A DNA stretch of 64,000 bases from Haliea sp963974125 (GCA_963974125.1 CAXBCH010000021.1:1-64000), one strand, 5' to 3'. Shown: positions 1 through 10,118, counted from the first letter of the stretch. Numbers and translations: made by a program. Notes: a model not told the origin generated them from the letters alone.

Positions 1-51
1 GTGGCGTTCATTATCCCACGTCGATATCATCCGGTTAAGTCCGACAGGCTG

Positions 52-3000
52 CTAGTTTACGGGCAACTGCGCCAGCTCCCGGTCCAGCTGCTGGCTGGTT
101 GCCCGGGGCGAGCCGGTGCCGCGCGCCAGCAGCGCATAGGCCATCGGAATCAGGAACAGGGTAATCAGCGTCGCCACGGTCACGCCGCACATGACCACGA
201 TTCCGATCACGGTGCGCACCTCGTGTCCCGGCCCGCTGGATACCACCAGCGGCACCGCGCCCACCACCGTGGTAAACGCGGTCATGATGATGGGCCGCAG
301 CCGCCGCGCCGCGCCGCGTTGCACCGCCTCCATGAACTCGCAGCCGCCATCGCGCATCTGGTTGATGAACTCGACGATAAGAATACCGTTCTTGGTCGCC
401 AGTCCCACCAGCATGATCATGCCCACCTGGCTGTAGATATTCAGGGTCAGGCCGAACAACCACAGCCCGCCGAGCCCCCCCGCCAGCGCCAGGGGTACGG
501 TGAGCAGGATAATGGCCGGATGTACAAATGACTCGAACTGGGCCGCCATCACCAGATACACCACCAGCAGCGCCAGCAGGAAGGTAAAGATCACCGCGTT
601 GCTGCTGCTCTGGTACTCCAGCGACTCGCCCTTGTAGTCGAAGTTGGCATTGGTGGGCAGTTCGGTGCGCACCAGATCCTCCAGGTACAGCAGGGCGTCA
701 CCCAGCGCGTAACCCGGAGCCAGGCCCGCGGTAATCGTCAGGGCCCGCGCCCTGTTGTAGCGGTTCAGGCTGCCGGCATCCGCCTGCTCGCGCACCGTCA
801 CCAGGCTGCCCAGGGGCACCAGGTCACCGCTGGCGGCGGAGCGCACATAGATACTGTTGAGATCGTCGAGGGTGCGCTGGTTCTCGCGCTCACCCTCGAC
901 AATCACATCATACTCGCGCCCGGCGAGAACGAAGGTCGTCACCCGGCGTGAACCCAGCAGCGTCTCCAGGCTACGGCTGACCTCGGTGAGACTGACGCCG
1001 AGGTCGCCGGCACGATTGCGGTCAATGTTGATGCGCAGCTGGGGCTTGGTTGGCTGCAGGTCGGTATCCACTCCCACCAGGCCCGGATTGTCGGCAATCC
1101 GCTCCAGCAGCAGGTCCTGCCACTGCGCCAGCTCCTCGAAGCTGTCGCCGGTCACCACGAACTGTACCGGATCGCCACTGCCGCGGCCGAGACCACCACC
1201 ACCGCGAATGAACGTGCGCGCGCCGGCGATGTCCTCGAGGCGCTGGCGGGCGTCGGCCTGGATCTCCGCGGTAGGCCGGCGCCCACTGTCCCAGTCCGCC
1301 AGCACCATCAGGGCAAAGCCGGCATTGAAGGCCTCGCCACCGCCAAATGACGGTGCGCGAATCAGCAACCTGCGGATATCCCCCGCCGCCACCAGCGGCA
1401 ACAGCCGTCGCTCCACCTCCTCGATCTGGGTAACGGTGTACTCGAAGGACGAGCCCTCCGGGGTGCTCACCCCCAGGAACAGAATGCCGCGATCCTGTTC
1501 CGGGGCGTATTCCCGCGGCACTGCCTGGAAGGCCCACGCGGTTACGCCCATGCTGACCAGCAGTATCAACAGGGTCAGCCAGCGGTGCGGCAACACAGTG
1601 CCCAGGGCGCGTTGGTAGGCGCGCTCCATGCGCGCGCTCAACGCCTCCACGGTATCGGCCATGCGGTTGGAGATATGCTCCCGGTCCAGCAACTTGCTGC
1701 ACAGCGCCGGCGCCAGGGTCAGGGCAATGAAACTGGAGAAAATCACCGCCATCGCCATGGTCATGGCGAACTCACCGAACAGACGGCCGATATCGCCCTC
1801 GAGGAAGGTGATGGGCACGAACACCGACACCAGTACCAGGGTGGTCGCAACCACCGCAAAACCGACCTGGCGGGTGCCGAGGAAGGCCGCCACCAGCGGC
1901 GTCTCGCCCTCCAGCAGGCGCCGGTGGACGTTCTCCAGCACCACGATACTGTCGTCCACCACCAGCCCGATCGCCAGCACCAGCGCCAGCAGGGTCAGCA
2001 GGTTGATGCTGTAGTCCATGACCCAGAGCGCCGCAAAAGCAGACACCAGGGAGATCGGCACCGTGATGGCCGGCACCAGCAGGCTGCGGGGATCCCCGAG
2101 AAACAGGAATATCACCAGCACCACCAGCAGCGCCGCGATGAACAGGGTGGTATACACCTCCTGGATCGCGGCGCGGACGAAAATGGAGTTGTCAAAACTG
2201 GCGATCAGCTCCATGCCGGGTGGCAGCTGGCGATTGATCTGCTCGACTTCCTGCCACACAAGATCGCTCACCGACAACGCGTTGGCGGTACTCTGCTTGA
2301 TCACACCCAGGCCCACCATCGGCTCGCCGTTGCCGCGGAACAGGCTGCGGTGCTCGGCACTCGCCAGTTCAACCCTGGCCACATCCCCGAGGCGAATCAG
2401 GTAGCCGTCGTCGGCCTGGCGCAGCACCAGCTGGCGAAAGTCCGCGGCGGTTTCATAGCCGCGGTCCACCCGCACGATGAAATCCCGCTGCAACGATTTC
2501 AGGGTTCCCGCGGGCAACTCCACGTTCTGGGCGCGAATCGCCGCTTCCACATCCGCCACCGTGAGGTTGCGCGCGGACAGGGCGTTGCGGTCCAGCCAGA
2601 TGCGCATGGCATAGACCTGCTCGCCGGTAATGCGCACCCGGGCCACCCCCTCCAGCACCGAGAACCGGTCTTCCAGATAGCGGCGGGCGTAGTCGGTCAG
2701 CTCCAGTGCATCCATGCCCGGCGCCACCAGGTGCGCCCAGAAAATCACTTCCTCGTCGCTGGCGCTCTTGCGCACCTCCGGGGGCTCTGCTTCCTGCGGC
2801 AGATCGTTGAGAATGCGCGAGACCCGGTCACGCACGTCGTTGGCGGCGTTGTCGATATCGCGACTGAGCTCGAACTCGAGGGTGATGTTGGAGCGCCCAT
2901 CCAGACTGCTGGAGGCCATGGTCTTGATGCCCTCCAGCCCCGCCAGCCGGTCTTCGATGACCTCGGTAACGCGGTTTTCCACCACCGCGGCGGAGGCCCC

Positions 3001-3156
3001 GGGGTAGAGGGTAGTGATATTGAGAATGGGCGGATCGATGTCCGGGTATTCCCGCAGGGGGAGGCGGTCAAAGGACAGAATGCCGAAGGCGAACAGCAGT
3101 GCCGCGGCGACAATGGCCAGCACCGGCCGCCGGACGGAGACGTCGGACAACAGCAC
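52..3156 (-). CDS. RND efflux permease (HAE1/AcrB type)
   Basis: Inner-membrane proton/drug antiporter of the HAE1 RND family, 1034 residues, the usual length. It works with the adaptor encoded just upstream and an outer-membrane channel that is not in this window. The N-terminus resembles the AcrB first membrane helix, followed by a large periplasmic loop with a YPGASA-type motif. The proton-relay residues are present: an Asp pair (about D401-D402, context GLVVDDSIVV) and a Lys in the later repeat (about K922, context GLATKNGILIVEF). The start lies 2 bases after the adaptor stop, so the two are cotranscribed. The substrate cannot be read from sequence. The last 51 bases of the window edge show no recognisable gene. 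Confidence 0.93.
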   Translation of the reverse strand: MLLSDVSVRRPVLAIVAAALLFAFGILSFDRLPLREYPDIDPPILNITTLYPGASAAVVENRVTEVIEDRLAGLEGIKTMASSSLDGRSNITLEFELSRDIDNAANDVRDRVSRILNDLPQEAEPPEVRKSASDEEVIFWAHLVAPGMDALELTDYARRYLEDRFSVLEGVARVRITGEQVYAMRIWLDRNALSARNLTVADVEAAIRAQNVELPAGTLKSLQRDFIVRVDRGYETAADFRQLVLRQADDGYLIRLGDVARVELASAEHRSLFRGNGEPMVGLGVIKQSTANALSVSDLVWQEVEQINRQLPPGMELIASFDNSIFVRAAIQEVYTTLFIAALLVVLVIFLFLGDPRSLLVPAITVPISLVSAFAALWVMDYSINLLTLLALVLAIGLVVDDSIVVLENVHRRLLEGETPLVAAFLGTRQVGFAVVATTLVLVSVFVPITFLEGDIGRLFGEFAMTMAMAVIFSSFIALTLAPALCSKLLDREHISNRMADTVEALSARMERAYQRALGTVLPHRWLTLLILLVSMGVTAWAFQAVPREYAPEQDRGILFLGVSTPEGSSFEYTVTQIEEVERRLLPLVAAGDIRRLLIRAPSFGGGEAFNAGFALMVLADWDSGRRPTAEIQADARQRLEDIAGARTFIRGGGGLGRGSGDPVQFVVTGDSFEELAQWQDLLLERIADNPGLVGVDTDLQPTKPQLRINIDRNRAGDLGVSLTEVSRSLETLLGSRRVTTFVLAGREYDVIVEGERENQRTLDDLNSIYVRSAASGDLVPLGSLVTVREQADAGSLNRYNRARALTITAGLAPGYALGDALLYLEDLVRTELPTNANFDYKGESLEYQSSSNAVIFTFLLALLVVYLVMAAQFESFVHPAIILLTVPLALAGGLGGLWLFGLTLNIYSQVGMIMLVGLATKNGILIVEFINQMRDGGCEFMEAVQRGAARRLRPIIMTAFTTVVGAVPLVVSSGPGHEVRTVIGIVVMCGVTVATLITLFLIPMAYALLARGTGSPRATSQQLDRELAQLPVN

Positions 3157-3158
3157 CG

Positions 3159-4202
3159 CTAGTTATCCACCAGCCGCACCCCGGCACTCTCACCGGACAG
3201 CCGACCGACACCGTCGCGCACCACCTGGTCGCCCGCTTCCAGGCCGGCAACGATTTCCACCCAGCCGGGGCGGCGTCCGCCAATGCTCACTTCGCTGCGC
3301 ACCGCCTGCTCCGCTGCCGCATCCAGGCGCCAGACGAAGTGCTGGGTGGAACGCGACTGCAGGCTCTCCTCCGGCACCAGCAATGCCTGCCGCTCCGGCC
3401 CGCTGACCACCACTTCCATCAACATCCCCGGACGCAGGCGCTGCTCCGGATTGACCAGCTCCGCGCGGGCGGTGATGGACCGGGCAACGGGGTCCACCCG
3501 GCTGTCCAGGGCCGTGACCGTGCCGGTGTAGGACCCGGTGAAGGCCGGGGTTGTTGCAGCCACGGTCTGGCCTGCCCGCAGGAAGCCCAGGTCCTGCTCC
3601 GGGACGGTGAACTCCAGGCGCATGCGCGACAGGTCGTCGAGGGTGGTCAGGCGCTGGCCCGCGGTGACCAGGGCGCCCTCGCTGACCTGGCGCAGGCCGA
3701 GGGTGCCGGCAAAGGGGGCCACGATGGTGCGGTCGGCGATCCGCGACTCCACTTCCTCGATGCGGTGGCGGGTCACGGCCGCCAGGGTGCGGGCGCGATC
3801 CAGCTCATTCTGCGCCACCTGGTCCTGACGGGCGAGATTTTCCAGCCGCCGCAGCTCGCGTTCCGCGTCTGCCAGGGTCGCCTGCAGCTCGCGCCGGCTC
3901 GCCTGTTCCGCGGACTGGCGCAGCAGGGCCAGCAGCACGCCCTGCTCTACCTGCTGGCCATCGTCGAACTCCAGCGATTCAACGATCTGCGACACGCTGG
4001 CGGTAATGTCCACCGATTCCCAAGCCCGCAGGGTGCCGAGGGCCTGGACTTCATCGTTGAAAGGCTGGGGTACCACCGTGTAAGCGGTTACCGGCACCGG
4101 CGGGCGAGTGCGCGGCGCCGACGTCTCCACCGGGGACGACAGCTGCCAGGCCAGCAGGCCACCCAGGCCAAGAATCACCAGCAATACCCACACTTTTTTC
4201 AT
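3159..4202 (-). CDS. RND efflux membrane-fusion (HlyD/AcrA-type) adaptor
   Basis: Periplasmic adaptor joining the RND permease to an outer-membrane channel; 347 residues. I chose the ATG at 4202 because it opens with a Lys-Lys positive end and one membrane anchor (VWVLLVILGLGGLLAW); the longer reading frame to 4298 adds a non-hydrophobic leader. A lipoyl/biotinyl-like half-motif, a coiled-coil segment with many Arg/Glu residues (about 90-160) and a beta-barrel region follow. The permease gene starts 2 bases downstream. No local regulator gene is adjacent, unlike the second pump at the right end of the window. Confidence 0.92.
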   Translation of the reverse strand: MKKVWVLLVILGLGGLLAWQLSSPVETSAPRTRPPVPVTAYTVVPQPFNDEVQALGTLRAWESVDITASVSQIVESLEFDDGQQVEQGVLLALLRQSAEQASRRELQATLADAERELRRLENLARQDQVAQNELDRARTLAAVTRHRIEEVESRIADRTIVAPFAGTLGLRQVSEGALVTAGQRLTTLDDLSRMRLEFTVPEQDLGFLRAGQTVAATTPAFTGSYTGTVTALDSRVDPVARSITARAELVNPEQRLRPGMLMEVVVSGPERQALLVPEESLQSRSTQHFVWRLDAAAEQAVRSEVSIGGRRPGWVEIVAGLEAGDQVVRDGVGRLSGESAGVRLVDN

Positions 4203-4272
4203 GCCGCACTCCACTCGACGCCATTGGCAACCAGCTGGCAGGTTCGGAGACCCACAAACCGGCGGCGGAGCC

Positions 4273-4278
4273 ATTATA
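4273..4278 (-). promoter_or_regulatory. candidate -10 box for the adaptor-permease operon
   Basis: A perfect TATAAT hexamer on the minus strand lies about 70 bases upstream of the adaptor ATG at 4202. A partial -35 (TTGTCA at 4293-4298) sits 14 bases away, which is short, so a degenerate -35 may be used instead. The 194-base gap 4203-4396 is divergent, and the plus-strand kinase gene also needs a promoter here. Confidence 0.4.
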
Positions 4279-4396
4279 GAAACCCCACCCGGTGACAACA
4301 GGGAAATTACATTTTTTTACTCGAACTAACGAACAGTAGTCACTCGCCGCCGGCTCCCCTACACTAGCTGAAAACGATCAGAACAGGAGCCGATCC

Positions 4397-5464
4397 GTGG
4401 ACAATACCCGCCCCACTCCATTGCTGGAAGATATTGAAGGTACACGCCGCAAGCTGGAACAATGGTTCCAGCAACGTCGCGGGTACCCGGTGACTGTTTC
4501 CAGCCTCAAGATTCCGGAGAGCTCCGGCATGTCCAACGTGACGCTGCTGTTTACCCTGCACTGGGACGAGAACGGGAGCGCCCGCGAGGAGGCCTGCGTC
4601 GGTCGGCTGCAGCCGGAGATTGCGCGACCCGTGTTCCCCAGCTACGACCTCGCCCCGCAATACCGGGTGATGGAGCGCCTGCAGGCGCACAGTGACATCC
4701 CGGTGCCGCCGCTGCGCGGCCTGGAAACCGACACCGACCTGCTCGGCGTGCAGTTCTACATCATGGAGCATATCCCGGGCCGCATCCCCACCGACATGCC
4801 CCCCTACAACATGGACGGCTGGCTGCTGCAGGAAACCAGCGAGCCGCAGCGCGCCGCCCTGTGGCGGGCCGCGGTGGACACCATGGCCCGCTTTCACCAG
4901 CTCGACTACCAGGCCCTGGGTTTTGCCGATCTGGCGGTGCCGGGGCAAACACCGCTGCAACAGCAGCTGCGCTACTGGCAGGATTACCTGGACTGGGGCC
5001 TTGAAGGTCAGGGCCACCCGCTCGGCCAGGCCGCGCTGGACTGGCTGAGCGCCAACCAGCCGGCCGCGGAACCGGTGGTACTGTGCTGGGGTGACGCGCG
5101 TATCGGCAACATGATCTTTGCCGATTCCCTGGACCGGGTGGCAGCGGTACTGGACTGGGAGATGGCGACGCTGGGCAACCCGCTGCAGGACCTGGCCTGG
5201 TTCAACTACATCGACTCCACGTTCGCCGAGGGCCTGGGCATGCCGCGCCTGCCGGGGCTGCCCTCCTACGAGGAGACCGTGACACAGTGGCAGCAGGCCA
5301 CTGGCTACGATGTGGCGGACTATGACTACTACGTCCTGTTTGCCGCCATGCGCTACGGCCTGATCATGTCGCGCATCATGCTGGCGACGGGGCAGGATGC
5401 GGAAGTGCAGGGCAATTTTGCCTGCCAGCTATTGCGCAAGCATCTGCAGCGGCTGGGGGGCTAG
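4397..5464 (+). CDS. APH-fold phosphotransferase family protein
   Basis: 355-residue protein of the aminoglycoside phosphotransferase (PF01636) superfamily. The kinase motifs are visible: LCWGDARIGN (catalytic-loop Asp and metal-binding Asn) and VLDWEMATLGNP (metal-binding Asp). Members of this subgroup are usually not resistance enzymes; many sit near acyl-CoA metabolism genes and phosphorylate unknown metabolites. The start is GTG at 4397, with CAGGAG about 8 bases upstream. It is divergent from the efflux operon and convergent with the outer-membrane barrel gene, 12 bases away. The substrate is unknown. Confidence 0.85.
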   Translation: MDNTRPTPLLEDIEGTRRKLEQWFQQRRGYPVTVSSLKIPESSGMSNVTLLFTLHWDENGSAREEACVGRLQPEIARPVFPSYDLAPQYRVMERLQAHSDIPVPPLRGLETDTDLLGVQFYIMEHIPGRIPTDMPPYNMDGWLLQETSEPQRAALWRAAVDTMARFHQLDYQALGFADLAVPGQTPLQQQLRYWQDYLDWGLEGQGHPLGQAALDWLSANQPAAEPVVLCWGDARIGNMIFADSLDRVAAVLDWEMATLGNPLQDLAWFNYIDSTFAEGLGMPRLPGLPSYEETVTQWQQATGYDVADYDYYVLFAAMRYGLIMSRIMLATGQDAEVQGNFACQLLRKHLQRLGG

Positions 5465-5476
5465 CCGCGCAGCCCA

Positions 5477-7204
5477 CTAGAATCGGTCCTTGACGGTGAA
5501 GAGGATCTGGCCGCCACTGACGTCATCGCCCCTGACCAGGGGGAAGGCGAAGTCGATGTGGGCCACGCTGCTCTTCTCGGCGCGGCTGGAGTTGAGGCGT
5601 ATGCCGAACCCGACATTGGCCAGCGCGCCGCCGTTGCTGCCGTTATCCCTGTCCTCGAACCAGGCCCGGCCCACATCCACGAAGGCAGCGAAGCCGACCT
5701 GCACCAGCCTGAAGAGGTGCCAGTCGGAGTAATAGCGCTGTTCCAGATTGAACACCAGGGAGCGGTCCCCCACCTGGTAATTCAGTTCATAGCCGCGCAG
5801 GCCATTGGCGCCCCCCAGGGTGAGCTGGCGCTCATCGGTCAGTCCGTCGGTGTAATCGGCCCGGAACCGGCCGTACAGCATCCACTGCCGCGACTGCTTG
5901 TGATGGTAGCGCGTTTCCGTTGTCCACCAGAGATTCTCGAACTCGCTGTGGTCGACAGCCCAGAAACCGCTGATGTTGGTATCCAGCTGCCACAACCGGC
6001 GCTCATCCGCCAGCAGGGTATTGCGGTAGTTGCCCCGCAGAACCAACTGGTCCTGACTGGCTCCCAGGGCGTCCGACGACCAGCCCAGGGCCCAGGAAAA
6101 GCGCTCGCCGACATAGACGTCCTCGGTGCGGCCCAGATAGTTGAAGTTGTGCAGTTCGATAAACTGGTCGCGGGTGGATTCGTAGCCGATATAGGGATAA
6201 CTGTACTCGCGCTCCTCCGGCAGTTCCGGGGGCGGGATGGGCGAGTCGCTGAATTCGAAGCTGTGGGTCTCCACCGTATAGCCGAACAGCCAGCGGCCCA
6301 CGCGCTGGTCCTCGCGCGCCTCTGCGGCGATGCCGCCAAAGACATTGGCAAACTCGATCTCCTGGTCGAACTCGGCGACCTCGTCACCGCGGAACCAGAG
6401 CGCCTGCTCCAGCTTGGTCCGGTTCAGGTCGACACCGGCGGACCAGCGTTCATACACGGAGAAGAACGGGCGCACGAAGCGCACGCCCTGCTCGTAGCCA
6501 TCGTCATTGTCTGCAAACGACAGCCGCATGCGCCAGCGGGAACCCGCCAGGGACGGATCGAAATAGCGGATGGTGTTGCCGGAGCGCTCCTCGTCGCTGT
6601 CGTGCTGGATAATGATCTGCTTGCCGGTACCGAGAAAATTGGCGTCGCGGAACCCGAAGGCCGTCTTGGTTTCACCGCCACTGCGGCTGACCGACAGCAT
6701 CGGGGTGAAGGTCCAGATATCGCGGGTGATGACTTCCAGGTCAACCACGTCGCCGCAGATCCGCCACGGCCGCACCGTGGCATCGTAAATGAAATCCAGG
6801 TTGCGCAGGATGCGTTCCGACTCATCCACCCGCGCCTGGCTGTACTCCTCGCCCTCCGCAACCAGCAAATGGTCATCTATCACCCAGTCCCGGGTCACGC
6901 TGTGAAAATCGTTGGCCCAGCGGTAGAGGGCCTTGTCCTCCTGCGGATCCTCGCGGTCAAAGACGGCAAAGCGCTGCTGGCGGATGCTGCCGATGCGGGC
7001 AGCGGAGGGGATGCTGCGGGCAAACTCCTCGTGGGCGTGTGACTCCTCGAAGCGGAAACTCGCGGATGGGTCCTGGGGAACCACCTCGCGACAGGTTCCG
7101 GGATCCTCTGCGGCCCCGCTGTCCGGGGCGGGCACCCATAAAGACAGCAGGCACAGCCAGAGGGGCCCGCGAGCAAACAACTTGGCATTCCGGATAGAGC
7201 TCAT
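5477..7204 (-). CDS. Omp85/BamA-TamA-like outer-membrane barrel protein
   Basis: 575-residue predicted outer-membrane protein. I placed the start at the ATG at 7204, which gives a signal peptide (hydrophobic LWLCLLSLW region, cleavage near SGAAE); the longer frame to 7240 adds 12 residues before it. The first ~200 residues look like a soluble periplasmic, POTRA-like part. The rest alternates aromatic and polar residues as in a beta-barrel and ends in an aromatic residue (KDRF). A surface-antigen motif is seen near the end (GGANGLRGYELN), matching the Omp85 signature GxxxxRGY. It is smaller than BamA. Its role in protein or lipid translocation is inferred. Confidence 0.75.
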   Translation of the reverse strand: MSSIRNAKLFARGPLWLCLLSLWVPAPDSGAAEDPGTCREVVPQDPSASFRFEESHAHEEFARSIPSAARIGSIRQQRFAVFDREDPQEDKALYRWANDFHSVTRDWVIDDHLLVAEGEEYSQARVDESERILRNLDFIYDATVRPWRICGDVVDLEVITRDIWTFTPMLSVSRSGGETKTAFGFRDANFLGTGKQIIIQHDSDEERSGNTIRYFDPSLAGSRWRMRLSFADNDDGYEQGVRFVRPFFSVYERWSAGVDLNRTKLEQALWFRGDEVAEFDQEIEFANVFGGIAAEAREDQRVGRWLFGYTVETHSFEFSDSPIPPPELPEEREYSYPYIGYESTRDQFIELHNFNYLGRTEDVYVGERFSWALGWSSDALGASQDQLVLRGNYRNTLLADERRLWQLDTNISGFWAVDHSEFENLWWTTETRYHHKQSRQWMLYGRFRADYTDGLTDERQLTLGGANGLRGYELNYQVGDRSLVFNLEQRYYSDWHLFRLVQVGFAAFVDVGRAWFEDRDNGSNGGALANVGFGIRLNSSRAEKSSVAHIDFAFPLVRGDDVSGGQILFTVKDRF

Positions 7205-7344
7205 GTCGTCAAGATTGCCGCGTAGCCGGCAAAACCACAATGGCCGGAAATCTGTACTCGTTCACAATACGCGGCTAAACTTGGGCCCGCTCTGGCGGCG
7301 GAAGGCGCTCCCGGTGTCACCGCAAACCCAACAAGGAGTTCCGC

Positions 7345-8934
7345 TTGACCCCTCATTTGCAGAACCAGTTGCAGACCCTGGACGGGCCCGGTTACCGAGA
7401 ACTGCTGCAGCGGATACAGCGCGGACTGGAAAAGGAGAGTTTGCGCATCACCCCGGAGGGACGGCTGGTACAGACCCCGCACCCGGCCGGGCTGGGCTCC
7501 GCGCTGACCCACCCCTCCATCACCACCGATTATTCCGAGGCGCTGCTGGAATTCATTACCCCGGTGGACACCAGCATTGAACACTGCCTGGAGACCCTGG
7601 CCGACGTCCACAGCTTCACCTACAGCAAACTCGGCGACGAGCTGCTGTGGGCCACCAGCATGCCCTGCATTGTCAATGGTGACGACAGCATTCCGGTGGC
7701 CGAGTACGGCAGCGCCAATGTGGCGCGGATGAAAAAAGTCTACCGCTACGGTCTCGGCCACCGCTACGGCCGCCTGATGCAGACCATTGCCGGTATCCAC
7801 TACAATTTTTCGCTGCCTGACGAATACTGGCAGCGAGCCTGGGACGATGCCGGCCGGCCAGAGTCGCTGCAGGATTACGTGACCAACCGTTACCTGGGCC
7901 TGATCCGCAACTTCCATCGCCACTCCTGGTTGCTGATCTACCTGTTCGGCGCCTCGCCAGCGGTGTGCGCCAGCTTTCTCCGGGGCCGCGACAGCCATGG
8001 CCTGGAACCCTTCGACGACAAGGGCCGCACCCTGCATCGCCCCTACGGCACGGCCCTGCGGATGGGCGACTTGGGCTATAACAGCGAAGCCCAGAAGGGG
8101 CTCAAGGTCTGCTACAACTCCCTGGGTAACTACGTGCAGGCCCTGCGCGATGCCATCATGCACCCCCACCCACCCTATCAGGCCTTCCCCGCCGGCCAGG
8201 GCGGCGACTACCAGCAACTGAATGACAGCCTGCTGCAGATCGAGAACGAGTTCTACAGCACCATCCGCCCCAAGCGCGTCACCGGCCCGGGTGAAGCGCC
8301 GCTGGCTGCCCTGTGCCGCGCCGGGATCGAATATGTAGAAATCCGCTGCATCGATGTGAGCCCGTTTACGCCGCTGGGCATCGACGCCGGCCAGATCCGC
8401 TTTCTCGACACCTTCCTGCTGTACTGCCTGCTGGAGGACAGCCCCGCCTGTGACGATAGCGAACAGGCCATGCAGGCCGCCAACCTGGAAGCAGTGGTCA
8501 ACCGCGGCCGCGAGCCCGGCCTGCAGCTGCAGACCCCCACCGGCAGCACGTCCATGACGGAACTCGCAGGCATGCTGCTGGCCGCCATGAGCGGTATCGC
8601 CAAGCTGCTGGACGACGTTCACGACAGCGGTCTTTACCGGGAGTCCCTGGCGGCGCAGCAGGCGCGGGTGGACGACGCCGAGCTGACCCCTTCGGCCCGG
8701 GTCCTGAAGGAGATGCGCGAACAGGACTTGCCTTTCTTTCGCCTGGCCATGAGCTACAGCGAACAGTGGGCCAGTCACTTCCACCAGCGCGCCCTGTCCG
8801 CGGATACAGTCCAGCGCCTGGAACAGGAGACCCGGCAGTCAATACTCGCACAGCGGGAGATCGAGGCCGCGGATGACATCGACTTCGAGCAGTACCTGGC
8901 GCGCTTTTTCGGCCAGTATCGGACACTGTTCTGA
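7345..8934 (+). CDS. gshA: glutamate-cysteine ligase
   Basis: First step of glutathione synthesis: ATP-dependent joining of L-glutamate and L-cysteine through the gamma-carboxyl group. The 529 residues match the proteobacterial type I ligase length and show family motifs such as GLEKESLR near the N-terminus, DYSEALLE, and IAGIHYNFS in the middle. The start is TTG at 7345, supported by AAGGAG 9 bases upstream; no ATG is nearby. It is divergent from the outer-membrane barrel gene (140-base gap) and followed by dsbB 119 bases downstream, so two thiol/redox genes are neighbours. Confidence 0.96.
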   Translation: MTPHLQNQLQTLDGPGYRELLQRIQRGLEKESLRITPEGRLVQTPHPAGLGSALTHPSITTDYSEALLEFITPVDTSIEHCLETLADVHSFTYSKLGDELLWATSMPCIVNGDDSIPVAEYGSANVARMKKVYRYGLGHRYGRLMQTIAGIHYNFSLPDEYWQRAWDDAGRPESLQDYVTNRYLGLIRNFHRHSWLLIYLFGASPAVCASFLRGRDSHGLEPFDDKGRTLHRPYGTALRMGDLGYNSEAQKGLKVCYNSLGNYVQALRDAIMHPHPPYQAFPAGQGGDYQQLNDSLLQIENEFYSTIRPKRVTGPGEAPLAALCRAGIEYVEIRCIDVSPFTPLGIDAGQIRFLDTFLLYCLLEDSPACDDSEQAMQAANLEAVVNRGREPGLQLQTPTGSTSMTELAGMLLAAMSGIAKLLDDVHDSGLYRESLAAQQARVDDAELTPSARVLKEMREQDLPFFRLAMSYSEQWASHFHQRALSADTVQRLEQETRQSILAQREIEAADDIDFEQYLARFFGQYRTLF

Positions 8935-9053
8935 CGACCGCCATCGGCGGGCCACCAGCGCCAGGCCGGATTGCGCTTGCGGGGCAGGCTGAAACCGCCT
9001 AACGTAACCTGCCCGGCATCACTACCGCTTCCGTCACGAGGAACCACTCGACC

Positions 9054-9548
9054 ATGTTGCAAACCCTGACCCCTCGCCTGGTGTATTTGGGACTCGCGCT
9101 GCTGGCCCTGTTTGCCATGTTGTTTGCCTGGTACCTGGAGTACCAGGTGGGTCTCAATCCCTGCCCGCTGTGCATGACCCAGCGGGTCTTCGTGGTCGCC
9201 GGCGGCCTGGTCGCCCTGGCCGCCTTCCTGCACAACCCCGCCGGCTGGGGACGCAGGGTCTACGGCCTGCTGTGCGCCGCAAGCGCCATTGCCGGCGGCG
9301 CCGTTGCCGCCCGCCATGTCTGGCTGCAGCACTTGCCGCCGGACCAGGTGCCCGCCTGCGGCCCCAGCCTGGAGTACATGCTGGAAACCCTGCCATTCCG
9401 CGAGACCCTGAGCATGGTACTGATGGGCGATGGCAACTGTGCCGAAACCCACTGGACTCTGCTTGGCCTCAGCATCCCGGAACAAACCCTGATACTGTTT
9501 GTGGTCATTACCGTTGTGAGCCTCTGGCAGACACTGCGCAAGAGCTGA
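9054..9548 (+). CDS. dsbB: disulfide bond formation protein B
   Basis: Inner-membrane quinone reductase that re-oxidises DsbA. 164 residues with four hydrophobic helices. The first periplasmic pair is C37-x2-C40 (NPCPLC) and the second pair is C102 and C129, as in the family. The conserved Arg after the first motif (MTQR) is present. It starts with ATG after a purine-rich GAGGAACC stretch. Upstream and downstream gaps are about 119 and 84 bases; a separate promoter is likely but I cannot place it. Confidence 0.95.
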   Translation: MLQTLTPRLVYLGLALLALFAMLFAWYLEYQVGLNPCPLCMTQRVFVVAGGLVALAAFLHNPAGWGRRVYGLLCAASAIAGGAVAARHVWLQHLPPDQVPACGPSLEYMLETLPFRETLSMVLMGDGNCAETHWTLLGLSIPEQTLILFVVITVVSLWQTLRKS

Positions 9549-9632
9549 GCGATAGCAGCGCCCGCGCTTGCGATCGCGATGGGCCTGCGCCTATAGTGGT
9601 CGCTCGGAAATGGACCCGGGAGTCCGCACACA

Positions 9633-10118
9633 ATGCCGCATCGCAGTAACAACCCCGCCGAACAATTCAACGCCGTTGAAGGCCTGTTGACCAGCTGGCT
9701 CAGGGAGCGCAGGGCCGTGCTGGCCCGCTACACCGCACTGGTCGTCGCCATTGACGATGCGCCCGCATCAGCGCAGCTAGCCCGGCGTCAGCGCGAGCTG
9801 TGTGAGCTGCTGGTGGACTATATCTCCGCGGGGCACTTCGAGGTATTTGCGGAGCTGCTGAACGAGGCCGAAGTCTTTGGCGACAACAGCGACGCCCTGG
9901 TCGCCGGCCTCATGCCCGACATCACTGATACCACGGACGTGATCCTGGCCTATGAGGAAAAGTATGGTCGCGGGGAGCACTATCCCGAGACCTTGCGGCG
10001 GGATCTGTCAGCGCTGGGGGAACTGCTGGAATCGCGGTTTGTGCTGGAGGACCGGCTGATCGCCGGCCTCCACAATCAACACCGGCGCCAGTTGCAGGCG
10101 CCGGCTCAGGCAGGCTGA
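9633..10118 (+). CDS. rsd: anti-sigma-70 factor Rsd/AlgQ
   Basis: 161-residue Rsd/AlgQ family protein. Members bind the primary sigma factor and favour alternative sigma factors in stationary phase; in Pseudomonas AlgQ affects alginate and other virulence genes. The sequence fits the all-helical family: an N-terminal helix with AVEGLLTSWLRERRAVL and a LVDYISAGHFEVFAELL core. Its closeness to dsbB and an FKBP gene resembles Pseudomonas gene order. The stop abuts the convergent FKBP gene with no gap, so transcription from both sides meets here. Confidence 0.88.
   Translation: MPHRSNNPAEQFNAVEGLLTSWLRERRAVLARYTALVVAIDDAPASAQLARRQRELCELLVDYISAGHFEVFAELLNEAEVFGDNSDALVAGLMPDITDTTDVILAYEEKYGRGEHYPETLRRDLSALGELLESRFVLEDRLIAGLHNQHRRQLQAPAQAG

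Noticed and set aside
1585..3162. 525-codon plus-strand open frame over the RND permease
   Set aside because: Antisense shadow; the permease has all RND landmarks.
7201..8784. 527-codon minus-strand open frame over gshA
   Set aside because: Shadow of gshA, which has full family motifs and a ribosome site.
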